Shown here: piece after piece, positions 1 through 13,100 of the stretch
How the letters are laid out: every line of letters begins with the position of its first letter
Position numbering within the stretch: the first letter of the stretch is position 1
Assembly (NCBI GenBank): GCA_963989385.1
Contig: OZ022515.1
Span: 7,410,803 to 7,474,802, forward strand
Length of the DNA: 64,000 nucleotides
Source of the DNA: Ctena decussata
Lineage: Eukaryota; Mollusca; Bivalvia; Lucinida; Lucinidae
Direction: 5' to 3'
Notes under the pieces: model-generated
Database searches by the model: none
The model's input: the letters and a program-made list of their open reading frames with translations, nothing else
What the model was told of the DNA's origin: nothing
Made by a program: the position numbers and the translations under genes

Positions 1-623
1 AATGTTACATCTGTTTTCAATTGATGTTGTGTTTGTTGTGCGTTCTGTAAACCGTGCGTGTCTTTACACTTTTGTCAATTTCTGTTTATACTTTTTCTTT
101 TGGTTTCGAGGGTGGGATATAGGACCTGAGTGTATTAATGCCTGATATTTGCCCATTGTTTAACATTCTTTTAGTCTTATACTTTTTGTTCATTATTAAG
201 AATTACCTCGGGCCTTCTGCCAGGAAAAGAGCTTAACCTTCTGGGGATTTGCTGGTCCTGTGTTTTTGTTTGGGTCGTCTTTATTTTATTTTGTTCCTTT
301 CCGTGTTGGCTTTAACTGCAGGATGTGGTAAACGGCTGTGTTGGTTACAGACGCAGCCGTCTCAGCTACTTCACTTGAAATCTACTTTTTCGCTAGGTGC
401 ACACTTTTCATTAACTTTGCAATTAAAACAAACTTTAGAATGTAAATTACTGCCACTTCAACTTTATATATGTGGTTTGTGTATGTAAATGTGTACAAAT
501 CTGTCTGATGCAATGTGCACGACTTTGTCCAGTGATTTGCATTTATGATTTACTAGTACGTGTATCTGTGTAGCACTAATCATGACAGGAATCAGTTTTA
601 AGAGAATTCTCTTGATGTTTCAG
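1..623 (+). other. Intron part with first cassette copy
   Basis: No exon seen. From about 370 the text (ACTGCCACTTCAACTTTATA near 450) is the upstream half of the microexon cassette also found at 1790-1880 and 21050-21110. Confidence 0.5.
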
Positions 624-659
624 TTGTGACAGGCTCTACAGCACCTGCATCGCCAACAG
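624..659 (+). CDS. Microexon 1, 36 nt, Thr/Ala/Pro linker
   Basis: Acceptor TTTCAG before 624 and donor G|GTATGT after 659 bound a 36-nt open segment. Read in phase 1 it codes VTGSTAPASPT. It belongs to a family of near-identical microexons in this window, which is the main support for calling something so short. It is the most diverged copy: it ends ACAG instead of ACAC, so the codon shared with the next exon is GTT (Val) rather than CTT (Leu). Being phase 1-1 and a multiple of three, it could be skipped or duplicated without breaking the frame. Confidence 0.65.
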
Positions 660-3600
660 GTATGTTTTGTAATTACTTTTTACCTCATCACCGAAGTTTT
701 ATTTAATTTTTTAAAGAAAATCGAAGTTCTATTTGCATAGCAATTTGGAAGTTCTATTTTGAACACGTTTTATTATATTTACAAACCTCATGACGTATGT
801 TTTATCATAACTCAAACTGAAACATAAAAGTTATTTAATTTCCTATATCCTGCAGGACGTGCGTTTTAATATTACACGCATAACCACGAACAAAGATATC
901 TATTATTTTTTCTTTGACAACTGTTCGTACAATTAAAAATCTATAAGAGTCCTTCAGAAATGAAAACTCTTTCAAAAGAAGCAGCTTTGGTTGTTTTTAA
1001 TCTTAAAGATTTACTCCCTTGATAATAATAACAAAAATGACTTGATGAAACATTTCATGCAATACCTCCGACATGGTCTAACAAAACATTCGAAATAGAT
1101 ATTAGATAATAATATTTGATAAAAGTGACTTTAAACAAAAAATAAGATAATTTTTTAAACGATCGCGGACCACGCTCGAAATCGCATTATCCAAAAATAA
1201 TTTATTCATACGTCACGATCACGTGCACGAATAAGAAAAATACCTACAAATGATCACATGACACACGTGGTCAAAAGCGATAATCTTACGGGCCGCGTTG
1301 AAATAGGTGATTTGCATTTTAATTTGAAAATAATTTTTCATTCCACATTTATCGAAAAAAAAAACATGCATTTTCTCAAAACTTGTACGGTTAATTATGA
1401 AACTATACCATACTGTCTAAAGAAATTTTGTTAAAATATTTATTTCTGAAAACATGAAATAAAGGAGGGAGAAAATCTTTAAACACATCTGGATAATAGA
1501 TATATATTGTGTTCAATACCAAAATAAATCATGACAAGCTGTCTTTAACTCTCAAGAGAATGCAGAATGTGAAACAGAGCACATTTAGGAGATCGCTGCG
1601 TTTTTCTTCAGGTATTAGTGTTCGCATATTTACTAGATGTTTTTAAACCTCCTTAACCCACCGCTGGGATGAAATGCAATATAACTAGCTCCAAGCAGGG
1701 TGTTAGATTTTGTCAGCAATGTTTAATGAAAACTCTGTACGATTAGTGTATTCTACTTGTATCGTTTAAGACAAATCTTTTGCGTTTGTTTTTTTACACT
1801 TTTCTTTACTTTTGCCATATTAAAAGAAACATTAGAATATAAAATCTCTGCAACTTCAACTTTATACACGTGGGCTGTGTTGCTCCATGATGGTTGCTGT
1901 TTGTTATGTCAGAGGTTAAGTGTGTGCAAATCTATTGGCCGAGATTATGCGCACAACCATGTTCGATAATGTACTTTTAATGATCTCTGTGTATAACTAC
2001 ATACGATCAGAAATTTGCTAAGAATATTTTCTCGATGTTTTAGTTGTGACAGCTTATACAGCACCAACAACTGCAACACGTAAGTTTTATAATTCCTACA
2101 TACTTAAAAAAACAGTTTTATCGTTACTTCTACAGAAACATGCAAGCTCTTCTATTAACACTTTTTAGCTCACCTGAGCACGAAGTGCTCAGGGTGAGCT
2201 TTTGGGATACCCTGATGTCCGTCGTCCGTCGTACGTCCGGACGTCCGTCCGTCAACTTTTGCTTGTGTACACTCTAGCGGGCATAGTTTCGATCCAATCT
2301 TTATGAAACTTTGTCAGAATGTTAGTCTTTATAAAATCTAGGCCAAGTTTGAAACTGGGTGATGTCGGGTCAAAAACTAGGTAACTAGGTCAAATCTTAG
2401 AAAAACTTTGTGTACGCTCTAGAGGGCACAGTTTTCATCTAAAATTCATGAAACTTTGTCAGAATGTTTATCCTCATAATATCTAGAATAACTTTGAAAC
2501 TGGGTCACGTCGGGTCTAAAACTAGGTCACTAGGTCAAATCATAGAAAACCTTGTGTACGCTCTAGAGGACACAGTTTTGATCCAATCTTTATGAAACTA
2601 TGTCAGAATGTTTATCTCTATTAACTCTAGGTCAAGTTCGAAACTGGGTCATGTCGGGTTAAAAACTAGGTCACTAGGTCAAATCCTAGAAAAACCTTTT
2701 GTACGCTCTAGAAGGCACATTTTTGATCTAAAGTTCATGAAACATAATCAGAAAGGTTATCCTTATAATATCTAGGACAAGTTTGAAACTGGGTTACGTC
2801 GGGTCAAAAACTAGGTCACTAGGTCAAATCATAGAAAAGACCTTGTGTATGCTCTAGAGGACACAGTTTTGATCCAATCTTTATGAAACATTGTCAGAAT
2901 GTTTATCTCCATAAACTCTAGGCCAAGATCGAAACTGGGTCATGTTGGGTTAAAAAACTAGGTCACTAGGTCAAATCTTAGAAAACCTTGTGTACGCTCT
3001 AGAAGGCACAGTTTTGATCCAAAGTTCATGAAACTTTCTCAGAATGTTTATCCTTATAATATGTAGGACAGGTTTGAAACTGGGTCATGTCGAGTCAAAA
3101 ACTAGGTCACTAGGTCAAATCGTAGAAAAACCTTGTGTACGCTCTAGAGGACACAGTTTTGATCTAATCTTTATGAAACTATGTCAGAATGTTTACTTCA
3201 TAAACTCTCGGCCAAGTTTGAAAGTAGGTCATGTCGGGTCAAAAACTAGGTCAAATCTTAGAAATACCTTGTGTAAGCTCTAGAAGGCACAGCTGTGATC
3301 CAAAGTTCATGAAACTTTGTCAGAATGTTTATCCTTATAATATGTAGGATAAGTTTGAAACTGGGTCATGTCGGGTCAAAAACTTGGTCACTAGGTCAAA
3401 TCTTAGAAAAAACTTGTGTACGCTCTAGAAGGCACAGTTTTCGTCCAAAGTTCATGAAACTTTGTCAGAATGTTAATCCTCACAATTTCTAGGACAAATT
3501 CGAAACTGGGTTACGTCGGGTCAAAAACTAGGTCACTAGGTCAAATCATAGAAAAACATTGTGTACGCTCTAGAGGACACAGTTTTGATCTAATCTTTAT

Positions 3601-6600
3601 GAAACTTTGTCTGAATGTTTATCTTCATAAACTCTCGGCCAAGTTTGAAAGTAGGTCATGTCGGGAAAAAACTAGGTCACTAGGTCAAATCTTAGAAAAA
3701 CGTTGTGTTAGCACTAGAAGGCATAGTTTTGATCCAATCTTCATGAAACTATTTCAAAATGTTTATTGTCCATATATCTAAGCCCCCTATGAAACTGAGT
3801 CACGTCGGCTCAAGGTCGAATCTTAGAAAAACTTTGTGTACAACCTAGAGGGCACAGTTTTGATCCAATCTTCATGAATCTCTGTCAGAATGTTTATCTT
3901 CATATACTCTCGGCCAAGTTTGAAAGTAGGTCATGTCGGGTAAAAAACTAGGTCACTAGGTCAAATCTTAGAAAAACGTTGTGTTAGCACTAGAAGGCAT
4001 AGTTTTGATCCAATCTTCATGAAACTATGTCAAAATGTTTATTGTCCATATATCTAAGCCCCCTATGAAACTGAGTCACGTCAGCTCAAGGTCAAATCTT
4101 AGAAAAACTTTGTGTACACCCTAGAGGGCACAGTTTTGATCCAGTCTTCATGAAACTCTGTCAGAATGTTTATCTTAATAAAATCTAGGTAAAGTTTGAA
4201 ACTGGGTCGTGTCGGGTCAAAAACTTGGTCACTAGGTCAAATATAAGAACGACCTTGTATACGCTCCAGAGGTTACAGTTTTGATCCAATCTCAATGAAA
4301 CTGTGTCAGAATGTTTATTCTTACAATATCCAGGCCAAGTTTGAAACTGGGTCATGTTGGGTCAAAAAGTAGGTCAAATGTTAGTATGGTAAAAACTCTT
4401 ATAAATCTTCACCAGAACCAGTGAACTAATTAATGCTCAGGTGAGCGATTCAGGGCCACCATGGCCCTCTTGTTATGATCACTACGTACTTCATCGCATT
4501 TTATCATTTACTCAAATAGCAAAACGTACGATTCATCATTTCTTTTTCGGCGATGGGGGTGCACTTGCTGCTTATTGTGGTACCGGTGCTTGAATTAAGG
4601 ATTGCCAAACAAACCTTAAACAATGTGCTCAAAATACCCAAATTTATACCCTTTTCAATGCTTTCCCTTGAAAAGTACCCCCTTTTCTTAAAACGCCCCT
4701 CCCCCCTTTACTTTGGTATCTTATAAAAAAAATACCCCTTTCCACTATGTCTATGAAGTAACTCATTCGTTCTAAGCAAAAGGCTTGCCAAATACTGCTC
4801 CAGCTTTTTCATATGTGTTTGAAAATTATGAAGTAAAAAAAGCTCTAAATGCAGACATAATATGAAAAAAATGAATTGTAGTGACCAATTAGCAATGAAA
4901 TTCAGTTTATAATATTTTCCCTAATCACGGTGCTTCCATTTTAGTTGTTAAAACTTACCCTTTTCCTACCAAAATGTTTTTTTCCATTTCCAGTTTTTTT
5001 ACCTGTGCATCCTGCATCCTGTATGCCTAATAATGTGCTGAGGATGCAACATTTTGAGAACTGTGCATCCACAGGATGCAAAGATTTGAAGCAAAAATTT
5101 GCCTGCAACAGCTAGTCTGTTGATATCTGTTCAATCTCGCCTTTATGATCATACGGAATGAATTTGTCCGCACCGTTGTTTTTTCATCAGCCTGTCTAAA
5201 AAGGGTAGCAGAAATCTGAGATTGGGATACAAGAATATCTGGCGTTGTGGGTACTGGGACTCATTGTTCAAAGTGGAATTGTAAAAACAAATCAAGACAC
5301 GAAACGATGTCGGCGCTGCGCACTGTCAAGCTAAAGAATACACTTTTCATCGCGTTTTTGTTCAAGTATTCTTACCAAATACCCCAGCAAGCAAACACCC
5401 CCGGCCAGGATTTCTATATATTGCACGACGTAAGTGTTATCATTACTAGGTACAAAAGCACGTTTTTCTTACGTCGGCTGCTGTTCGTTTAAGATTTGTT
5501 CACAAACCTGGAAAATGCCCATAAGTATAAGTTTTCACGACGAGCTGCCGTTCACCTTTTGCGAGAATGTATGGTTCCCAAACAAACGCTCGTTTAATCA
5601 TCGCTGCATTTCCCCTCGAGTACAGGCGTACAGCAGGTCCTATTAAATAGCTGTAAACTCTGTTACATACCATTACAAAATGCAAGTTACCTATATGCAA
5701 GCTTTAGTTTTTAAAATGTCTGCTATCTAACCTCCCTAATTATGTCTGATGAATTATGTTTTTTTTCTGTATAGTTCTACATATGATCAGAATTGTTTTC
5801 TAACAATACTCTCTTACTGTTTTAGTTCAGACACCTTCTACAGCACCAGCAACTGCAACACGTAAGTTGTGTAATAAATACAAACTTAAGCACCCACGTT
5901 TTATCATTTTCGGCAAAAATACTGTAGGATCATTAGTAACACGTGTTATATTACTACGTACATTTTATCTTTATTCAAACTGCAACCCATAAGTTTTATC
6001 ATAATAAAATTCTATAAACTGCTGGACATGCGGCTTACCATAACTACGTACTAACGTGGGTGGGTATTGGTTATTTAGTGTAATCCGGCACATATTCATA
6101 TAGGCTTTGTTCGCCATCTTTATCTTTACCGGGAAAATGCCCATAAATCCATGTGCTAAACATAAGAAATATTAGCTGTCTTGACGAGCTGTTGGTCTCT
6201 CTCGTGAAGATGCATGGTTTTCAACAAAGCGCCGCTTAATTATCGCTGCGCTTTCCTTTCAAGTTTGAGCGTACGTCTATTAAACAGCTGTAAATTCTGA
6301 TACGGATCGCTGAGAAAAATGCAACATACCTACATCCAAGCTATGCATTGTGGTTTGTCATTCATGTTTTAGGAAATCATTGCTAGGCTAGCTTAATTTT
6401 GTCTTAACTTTTCAGATTTAAAGTCAATAATTCCGCTATGTTTTTCACTGTTTTCTTAAACTGCCATTTTAAGAGACTTCAGAATGTTCCATTATAGGGC
6501 AGTTACAAAAATTATTTTAGAAGTCCCAATTTAAATAGTTTCTAAGTTAAACATAAAGGGCCAAGAAACTGGCTGCCAATACAGGATGAACACATTATTT

Positions 6601-9600
6601 TGTTCAAGAGCCCAAGTTATGTATGTCTTTACTCAGAAATGGTAAAAAAAAATGAAAAATAATTAAATAAAATAACGTCATCAGAACTATATCCAGCTCA
6701 GAGTGCGAATGGCACATCCGTTAGAATACCTGATAGACACGACGAACAAAACAAAAAGTCCGAAAATGTAATAGGTATAGAGGTCAACAGATATTCCGTA
6801 TTCCAATTTTCGGTTAGAAATTTTACAGTTGTTGTTAAGCCATAGTAACTGGCGTATGTATTGTGTGGGACATGGGATATCCCACGTTCTTTTCAGAGTA
6901 TCTCTGTCAGGATATCGGAAGCCCCGGTTTTGATAAAATACTCTGACACTCGGGTGGGATTTTCTAGTTCCAGATCAATGCATACAAATGACACTCTGAT
7001 GCCATTTCGACAACAGTTTGTGAAGTATCGCCGGAAAAAGTAAACTTGTTACGAATGCAGAGTAACTGCAGTTTAAATCAAAACAAAATAAAAACAGCTG
7101 AATTTACAAACAACATAGATCCAAATGAGCCAGTTTAAAATATGTTGCCTCGTACGAAAGCAACATTGTTTTGACGCTTAATGGCTAAGATGTAAAGAGT
7201 CCCAAATCTTTTGTGAGATCTGCTTGATTAACTGATGTTATTTCGATACAAGGACATGAAGAAACTGTCCTAGCTCTTCACGTCTTTATTTCAAACTTTT
7301 AATTCCTATATCAATTTCAGAAACTACATCTGTGACAAGTATGGTTACTACATCAGGTAAACTATGAGTCAAGTTTTCTATTTTATTTCATTTTTATAAA
7401 GCTCAAAATACACACGTGCGCATGCCCATTCAGTGTGATTGCTCTGCTATTTGTAGGCCCAAATAAATTTGTTATCTCTTTTGTGATGTCATGGTCAAAC
7501 CGAGTTCCACTCTCAGGAGCTAACCGAATATATCTAAAGGAACCACTTGCTTTTAAAGAAAATAAATTAATTAGACAGTTTACGTTTCTCGTAGCCGAAA
7601 ACTAACGTCCATTAAATTACCTTTCACAACCTTTAAATCTGATTCAAATACATTGTTTTGTTCTTCACCTCTCCACATGGCGGAAGTATTATATGCGTTG
7701 CGGCTCCAGTCGACTGAGACTTCAAAGCTTCTTGTCTCCGCTTTATCTCCTGAAAAGATAAATGAATTTGATCAAACTTGTAGATACATCATCTGATAAG
7801 GGGAAAAGGGTTGGTTAGAGTTTGGAGACCATGTTCCTATTTTTCAAGGACACAAGATGTCTCAGAATGATGATAAACACAAAATGTCTCAGAATGATGA
7901 AAAAACCTGCATCTGTCACCAGAACAAAATGGTGGATTCTGAACAAACCAGCATGGAATCAACGATTGTTGGATGGAAGGATGACTTCTTGCGTTTTTAT
8001 GTCCTTTCCATAATATTTCAGTCATATCAGGACGATTGGAGGATGTTTATAAAAGGCTGTGAGTAATGGAACCCCGTTCACATTTGGAAAGATTTTTGTC
8101 TACAGCGGATCTCATACCTGGGGCTATTAGATCAGTAGCGCTTAACCTACTAAGCTACCGTGGCTCCTGAATAATCAACTAAGGGGGAACGAAAACTGGT
8201 TAGGTTTTGGCGACTTGACTCTAATTTTCATATCTCCTTTTGAGATTGATGGTTTTATCTGTAGGTGTTAAAGATCTAACTATGTAATAGTATTCTATTG
8301 GGATACTTGATGTTTGTGACCTTTTATTTTACTTTCAAGCTAAATCGAGGTCTAAAAGCGTTGATAAATGGTTTGTCAGAACAATATATCGGTAAGGGAA
8401 GGATGGATGGATGTTGATGAAACTCGCACATTTACTACATTTGGACATAATAATAAAAGAAGAGATAAAATTTTGATTACATGTATTCCATTCGAAAGGT
8501 CAAATGAGGTCCTTGAAGTATTTCTGTATCATTTAGCGTTTATGTAACTAGATTTCTTTTCATTCGAAGAAAGACTAAAGAAAACCCATTCAGTTTTTCA
8601 ATAAAGTGTATCCTGAATACAGGGTGTAAAGAAGTAATGATTGGAAAATACAATTCTCTGGACTGGCTAAATGTAACATCCCCACCTGGTACAGCCTTCA
8701 ACTTTAGCTACGAGCCCAGAGACACCTTATTAAATGTCAGCGGTGGACCCCAGACCAAGTTCGTCATGGAACCTACGGGCCCAAGGACGATCATCATCAC
8801 GTTTGTGAAACCTATCTTCGTTGAGCTGGTGTCTTTCAAAGCTGAGAACTATAACCCTCAGACTGATCTCAATATCACCGTCGATGGAGATACGACAACG
8901 GTGAGTGTATACGTTTTGAGTTTTATAATATAAATGGACACACTTTTAGGGAAAGCAAGTATGCCACTTTGATGTTACCTTCCTTAGCAATGGCGATTAA
9001 TTCTGATATGTAACAATTTCTTCTCCGTGAGCAATTGTTTTGCTTTCAGAGCAGACCGTTTTTGGAAGAGCTACATTTTGCAGGGCGGCAAACAGAAAAT
9101 CACAAACATTGTTTCCCTTTGAAAAGAATAGATGGAAAACATGCAATGTGGCCATACACCTAAGCAGCTAAAGGAGTTCACCCTGATCCCTGATCAGAAA
9201 AAACGTGCAGTAGCTTTCTTTCTCATTGGGATTTCCTCTGAAATGAAGCAGTTGCTCCCTTTCTTTTAAGGAATAGCCTCCATTGAGTGGGGTGTATTGT
9301 TTTATCTGAGGGTGGCTTCCAATAAGAATGGATTCAGATACTAGAAGTTGTGTATGCAAGACTAATTTCGCTTTAGAAATGGAGACAAACGCTTTGATTG
9401 AGCTGTAATCACTGTATGGGTACAAATTCTGATCACCTCGGATATTATCTTTATCTTTCTCAGCTGGCTATTCTGTCTATTAGGCTTACTAAGAAATTGA
9501 TTTGACGCCAATACGATTATCGCCCCGCCTTTATTTTTTCCGAGTACATTAACAAAGGAAACAGTTGTCACATAAACATACGAGCATTGCTTGTCCGATA

Positions 9601-10135
9601 TTTTTTTACCTTTCATTCGATTGGTCACTGCATGCCATGATTGACAGGTTGCAACAAGTAAGTAATGAAATACAATTTTTCAAAAACACTGGACAGATAA
9701 AGCTATTGAAAGAACAAACAGTTTGAAAAATTGATTATGAAGTATTTCTAAGTGGTTTTGAAGGATTGAGTTTTTTAGATTGTTTAATTATGTGTCTGTA
9801 CGGGTTGTCGCAAAATTGCTGCATGGTTTGAAGCGATTTTAAGTAAAAAAACCCCAGATGTTTAGAAAATATTTACGTACTGTAAGAAAGCGAAGCTTCA
9901 TTTAGACCGATATAAGATGTTAATAATTGCACCGTGCACAAAGTCTTATTAATGTACAAGACATTGAAATGCGCTGCTTCTAGCTAGCGGATTGCTATAT
10001 TAGTACAAATTATACCATTAGAAAGCAAACTAAATAAGGCAGTGCGTTTATTTGAAAATAGCGTAGTCTTTTGGTAAAAAAACAAAACATTCGGATTGTG
10101 AAACCAGACATTTTCAAGGACGTTAGTGGTGCGAC

Positions 10136-10186
<51 letters not shown>

Positions 10187-13100
10187 CCAACAAGTATATC
10201 AAAAGGTACGCATGCTCAACTTATCGTTGATGAGAATATGTCTGTTAACACATGGTTATTTTTTAGCCTACTTTTGTGCGCATCATTACCAGGTAATTGT
10301 TTGGAATATCTTGATGACATTTTAAAGCAGTGAGAATTTGCTTGCGATTATTGGCTGAGTATTGGAATGACAGCTCTCTCTTTCTTAATTTTTGAGTTAC
10401 ATCTCTTCGAGTAGATTTACAGACTATTCTTGAGGACACATTGGTATCTGTGTGTGTGACTGATATTCTCATGGACATTTTAGTATCTGTGTGTGTCTGA
10501 TTGTCAGAGATTGTATCTGTCATTATTGTGGCATATAGGCCCGGAAATACAGTCCACACGCAGTTCAAACTGCTAAATGAGAGTCTAGTTTGTCATTCCT
10601 TCCCAATCGTTTTAACTCATTGCTATATTGTAAAATCAAATTGTTCCATTTTACGACGATTACGATACTTATTTTCGGTGGTCCAACTATTTTGATGGAA
10701 TCTAACAGTATCAAATGCATGTCTTTTACAGGTCGAAGTGGTTGACAGCTTGACGCAGACGGTTACAGTAACAGTAAAAAAGATTATCAGTGAGATCTTG
10801 ATAACAGACACCTTAACAAACAACACACACGTTCAGCCGCCAACAATATTTGATTTATACATTCTGGCTTGCTTTGAACACAGTAAGTTGCAACTTTAGG
10901 TGTAATGGTTCTTTTTAGGATGAGTTTTTGTACTTTCTTACACTCTGTCAAACAGCGTTGATTCAACATTGTATCGGCGTCGATTCCCCTTTGGATGCAA
11001 TAGTGGCTCAACGTTCTGTGCTTATCGGGCTATTTCTCTTTAAACTGTTTGGATATACCACCATATTTTCCGCAAATGATATTTGAGCCGCGACACGAGA
11101 AAACCAACAAAGTGGTTGTACGCCCAGTGCAGACTCAGATCAACCTGGGCATCTTCCCAGTCTGATCAGAGTCTTTCCTAAGCGCTTAAAAGGTAGCCAA
11201 GGGTCTAAGCTACTTTCATGCAGACAGCAAAGACTCTAATCAGACTGGGCGGATGCCCAGGCTGATCTGAGTCGGCGCTGGGCGCACAACCACATTGTTG
11301 GTTTTCTCGTGTCGAGGCTCATTTGGAAAACAAATTTTGTAATTTTTTGATTGCTTCTATGGGAAACGAAACCCTTAAGAAACAAAAAAAATATTTACAA
11401 TGAAGTTTATTCTCATTATTTGGACAAAGGTACAGAAGTGTTATCATCAAATCGTTTTTACTACAATTTACTTCACTGAGTGCATAATGTCAGTACGTTG
11501 TATCAGTGAGTAAGTTTTATCTTTTCTATATTCCTCACGGCGCGAATTTTATCATTACTAGGAGATTCATCCAAAAAGTCCTGCAAACGCTGTCATAACT
11601 GCTTTCAATTGAACCTGGACAATCCTATTGTACTATAAGCGTTTCATGAACAGAATACAATTACATACAGTTACATACAATTATTTGTGAAATATCCATA
11701 AGTGGTATGCCTATCTGAGGAATGAGAGAACTTGAAAGCAAATGTGAAGGCGATACCGGCAGTGATATTGCACTAACACGACATCGTTTGCAATAGGTGA
11801 AGTAAAGAAAATGTCTGTAAACCTGTTTACGATTATTTCAAATGACTACAATTTGCGTTCCAGTTTGATCGTGGCATAGTAAAGAATCCACAAGAGGGGC
11901 ATTCATTATGATTTCTCGTCACGAAATAAATGTGGTTGCTAGGCAACAGATGAATCTTAAAAAATATCTCAAATTATTATGTTCGGATGATATCCTCCGT
12001 TTTTTTGAAGGCTGCAATTGATACAAAACAAGGCTCGCTCTTTATGTTTTGTTTTATTTTTGCGACTCAAAATATCCTAAGAACTTTTAAAATACAAATA
12101 TTTTGATTTCAGTAATTGGTTCATCTGTTGTTAACATGTAGCCTTGAAATGCTCATGCTGATTTTACTTGGAAAAGTTGTTATATCATTGCGGAGACACT
12201 ATCTTAAGTTCGGTATCATATACTTATCGCAGTATTACTGTCCTATTTTTAAATATGTTAAAGCGTCTCGAACTAAGCTTCGAAACCTAGACGACTATAA
12301 GTCACCACCGCAAACCTACTGCTAGTGTTCTCCCATCGCCTAGCAATGAAAATTGCAGAGTCCTTAAGTTCCTGGAAAGCGTTGACTGGAGATAAGGGAA
12401 TGTTGATCGCTTATATCGCTACTAATTACCATTTTGTTCTGAAATTTCATGGTTTACGGGAGATTTTGGATGACCCTCTTACGAACTTAAGCACGTGTTG
12501 TTATCTAACCTTCATCCGCTATTATTATCTAAAAATGGGTAACACCAATACAGGAGAGCGTGAACTAATGTTTCTTCCATAGACTTCTAAAGTGACTACT
12601 ACTTTAAGAGTGTGCCACTCGTTATACAATGCTGCTTGGTTATGATCTAGATTTGCCTTACTTTCAAGCTTAAATATTAATCATCAGACCAAACAGGAAC
12701 ACGCCACCTGAGAGTGCACTTTCTGGCACTTCAGAATGTTATATCCAGCAACCACATTTCCGCATAAAAGCGCAATAAAGAATTACTTAAACTCGTCTGT
12801 CCGCAGACCAGTCAGGTACACTTATTTATTTGAAATTTCTTTAGTGTCAAGCAATAGCGATTTTTTACGTTTCAACGTTTCTGTTTCATTAAATCACCAA
12901 TTGTAACATCATCAGCATTTAAGGAATCTATTATCAAATCAAACATCACCGTTTGACAGATAATAATCCCTAGCATCCGTGAACTTTTTCGAATCACACT
13001 GGTCCCTGTTACTGCATTGATTCAACATGACCATAAGTCAATGCGCTGCTATTAGAGGTCATGACGTGTATCGTTTACGTTTTACAAGAATGCAGTGTTC

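Larger units (their letters stand above)
350..6430 (+). repeat. Cassette copies 1-3 (microexon plus flanking intron)
   Basis: Three related copies surround microexons 624, 2044 and 5826. Shared landmarks in order: a TTTAGAATATAAA / CTTCAACTTTATA segment, a TATAGCACTACATATGATCAG-like segment, the exon, then GTAAGTTTTATAATT, a TTTTATCATTACTTC-like segment and an ACTACGTACTAAC-like segment. A distal part (TGCCCATAA... to ...AAATAGCTGTAAACTCTG) is seen at 5515-5665 and again at 6130-6310. Copies are diverged and their order is partly broken by insertions, so edges are approximate. Confidence 0.65.

Noticed and set aside
3044..3781. Open frames inside the tandem element (GHVGSKTRS repeats)
   Set aside because: They are short translations of the ~145-bp non-coding repeat and are broken between units.
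9984..10202. Leucine-rich open frame on the - strand
   Set aside because: Its core is only the translated (AAT)n microsatellite.
11084..11321. Foldback copies as microRNA precursors
   Set aside because: The hairpin is far longer than a miRNA precursor and occurs in a dozen diverged copies with no conserved short core.
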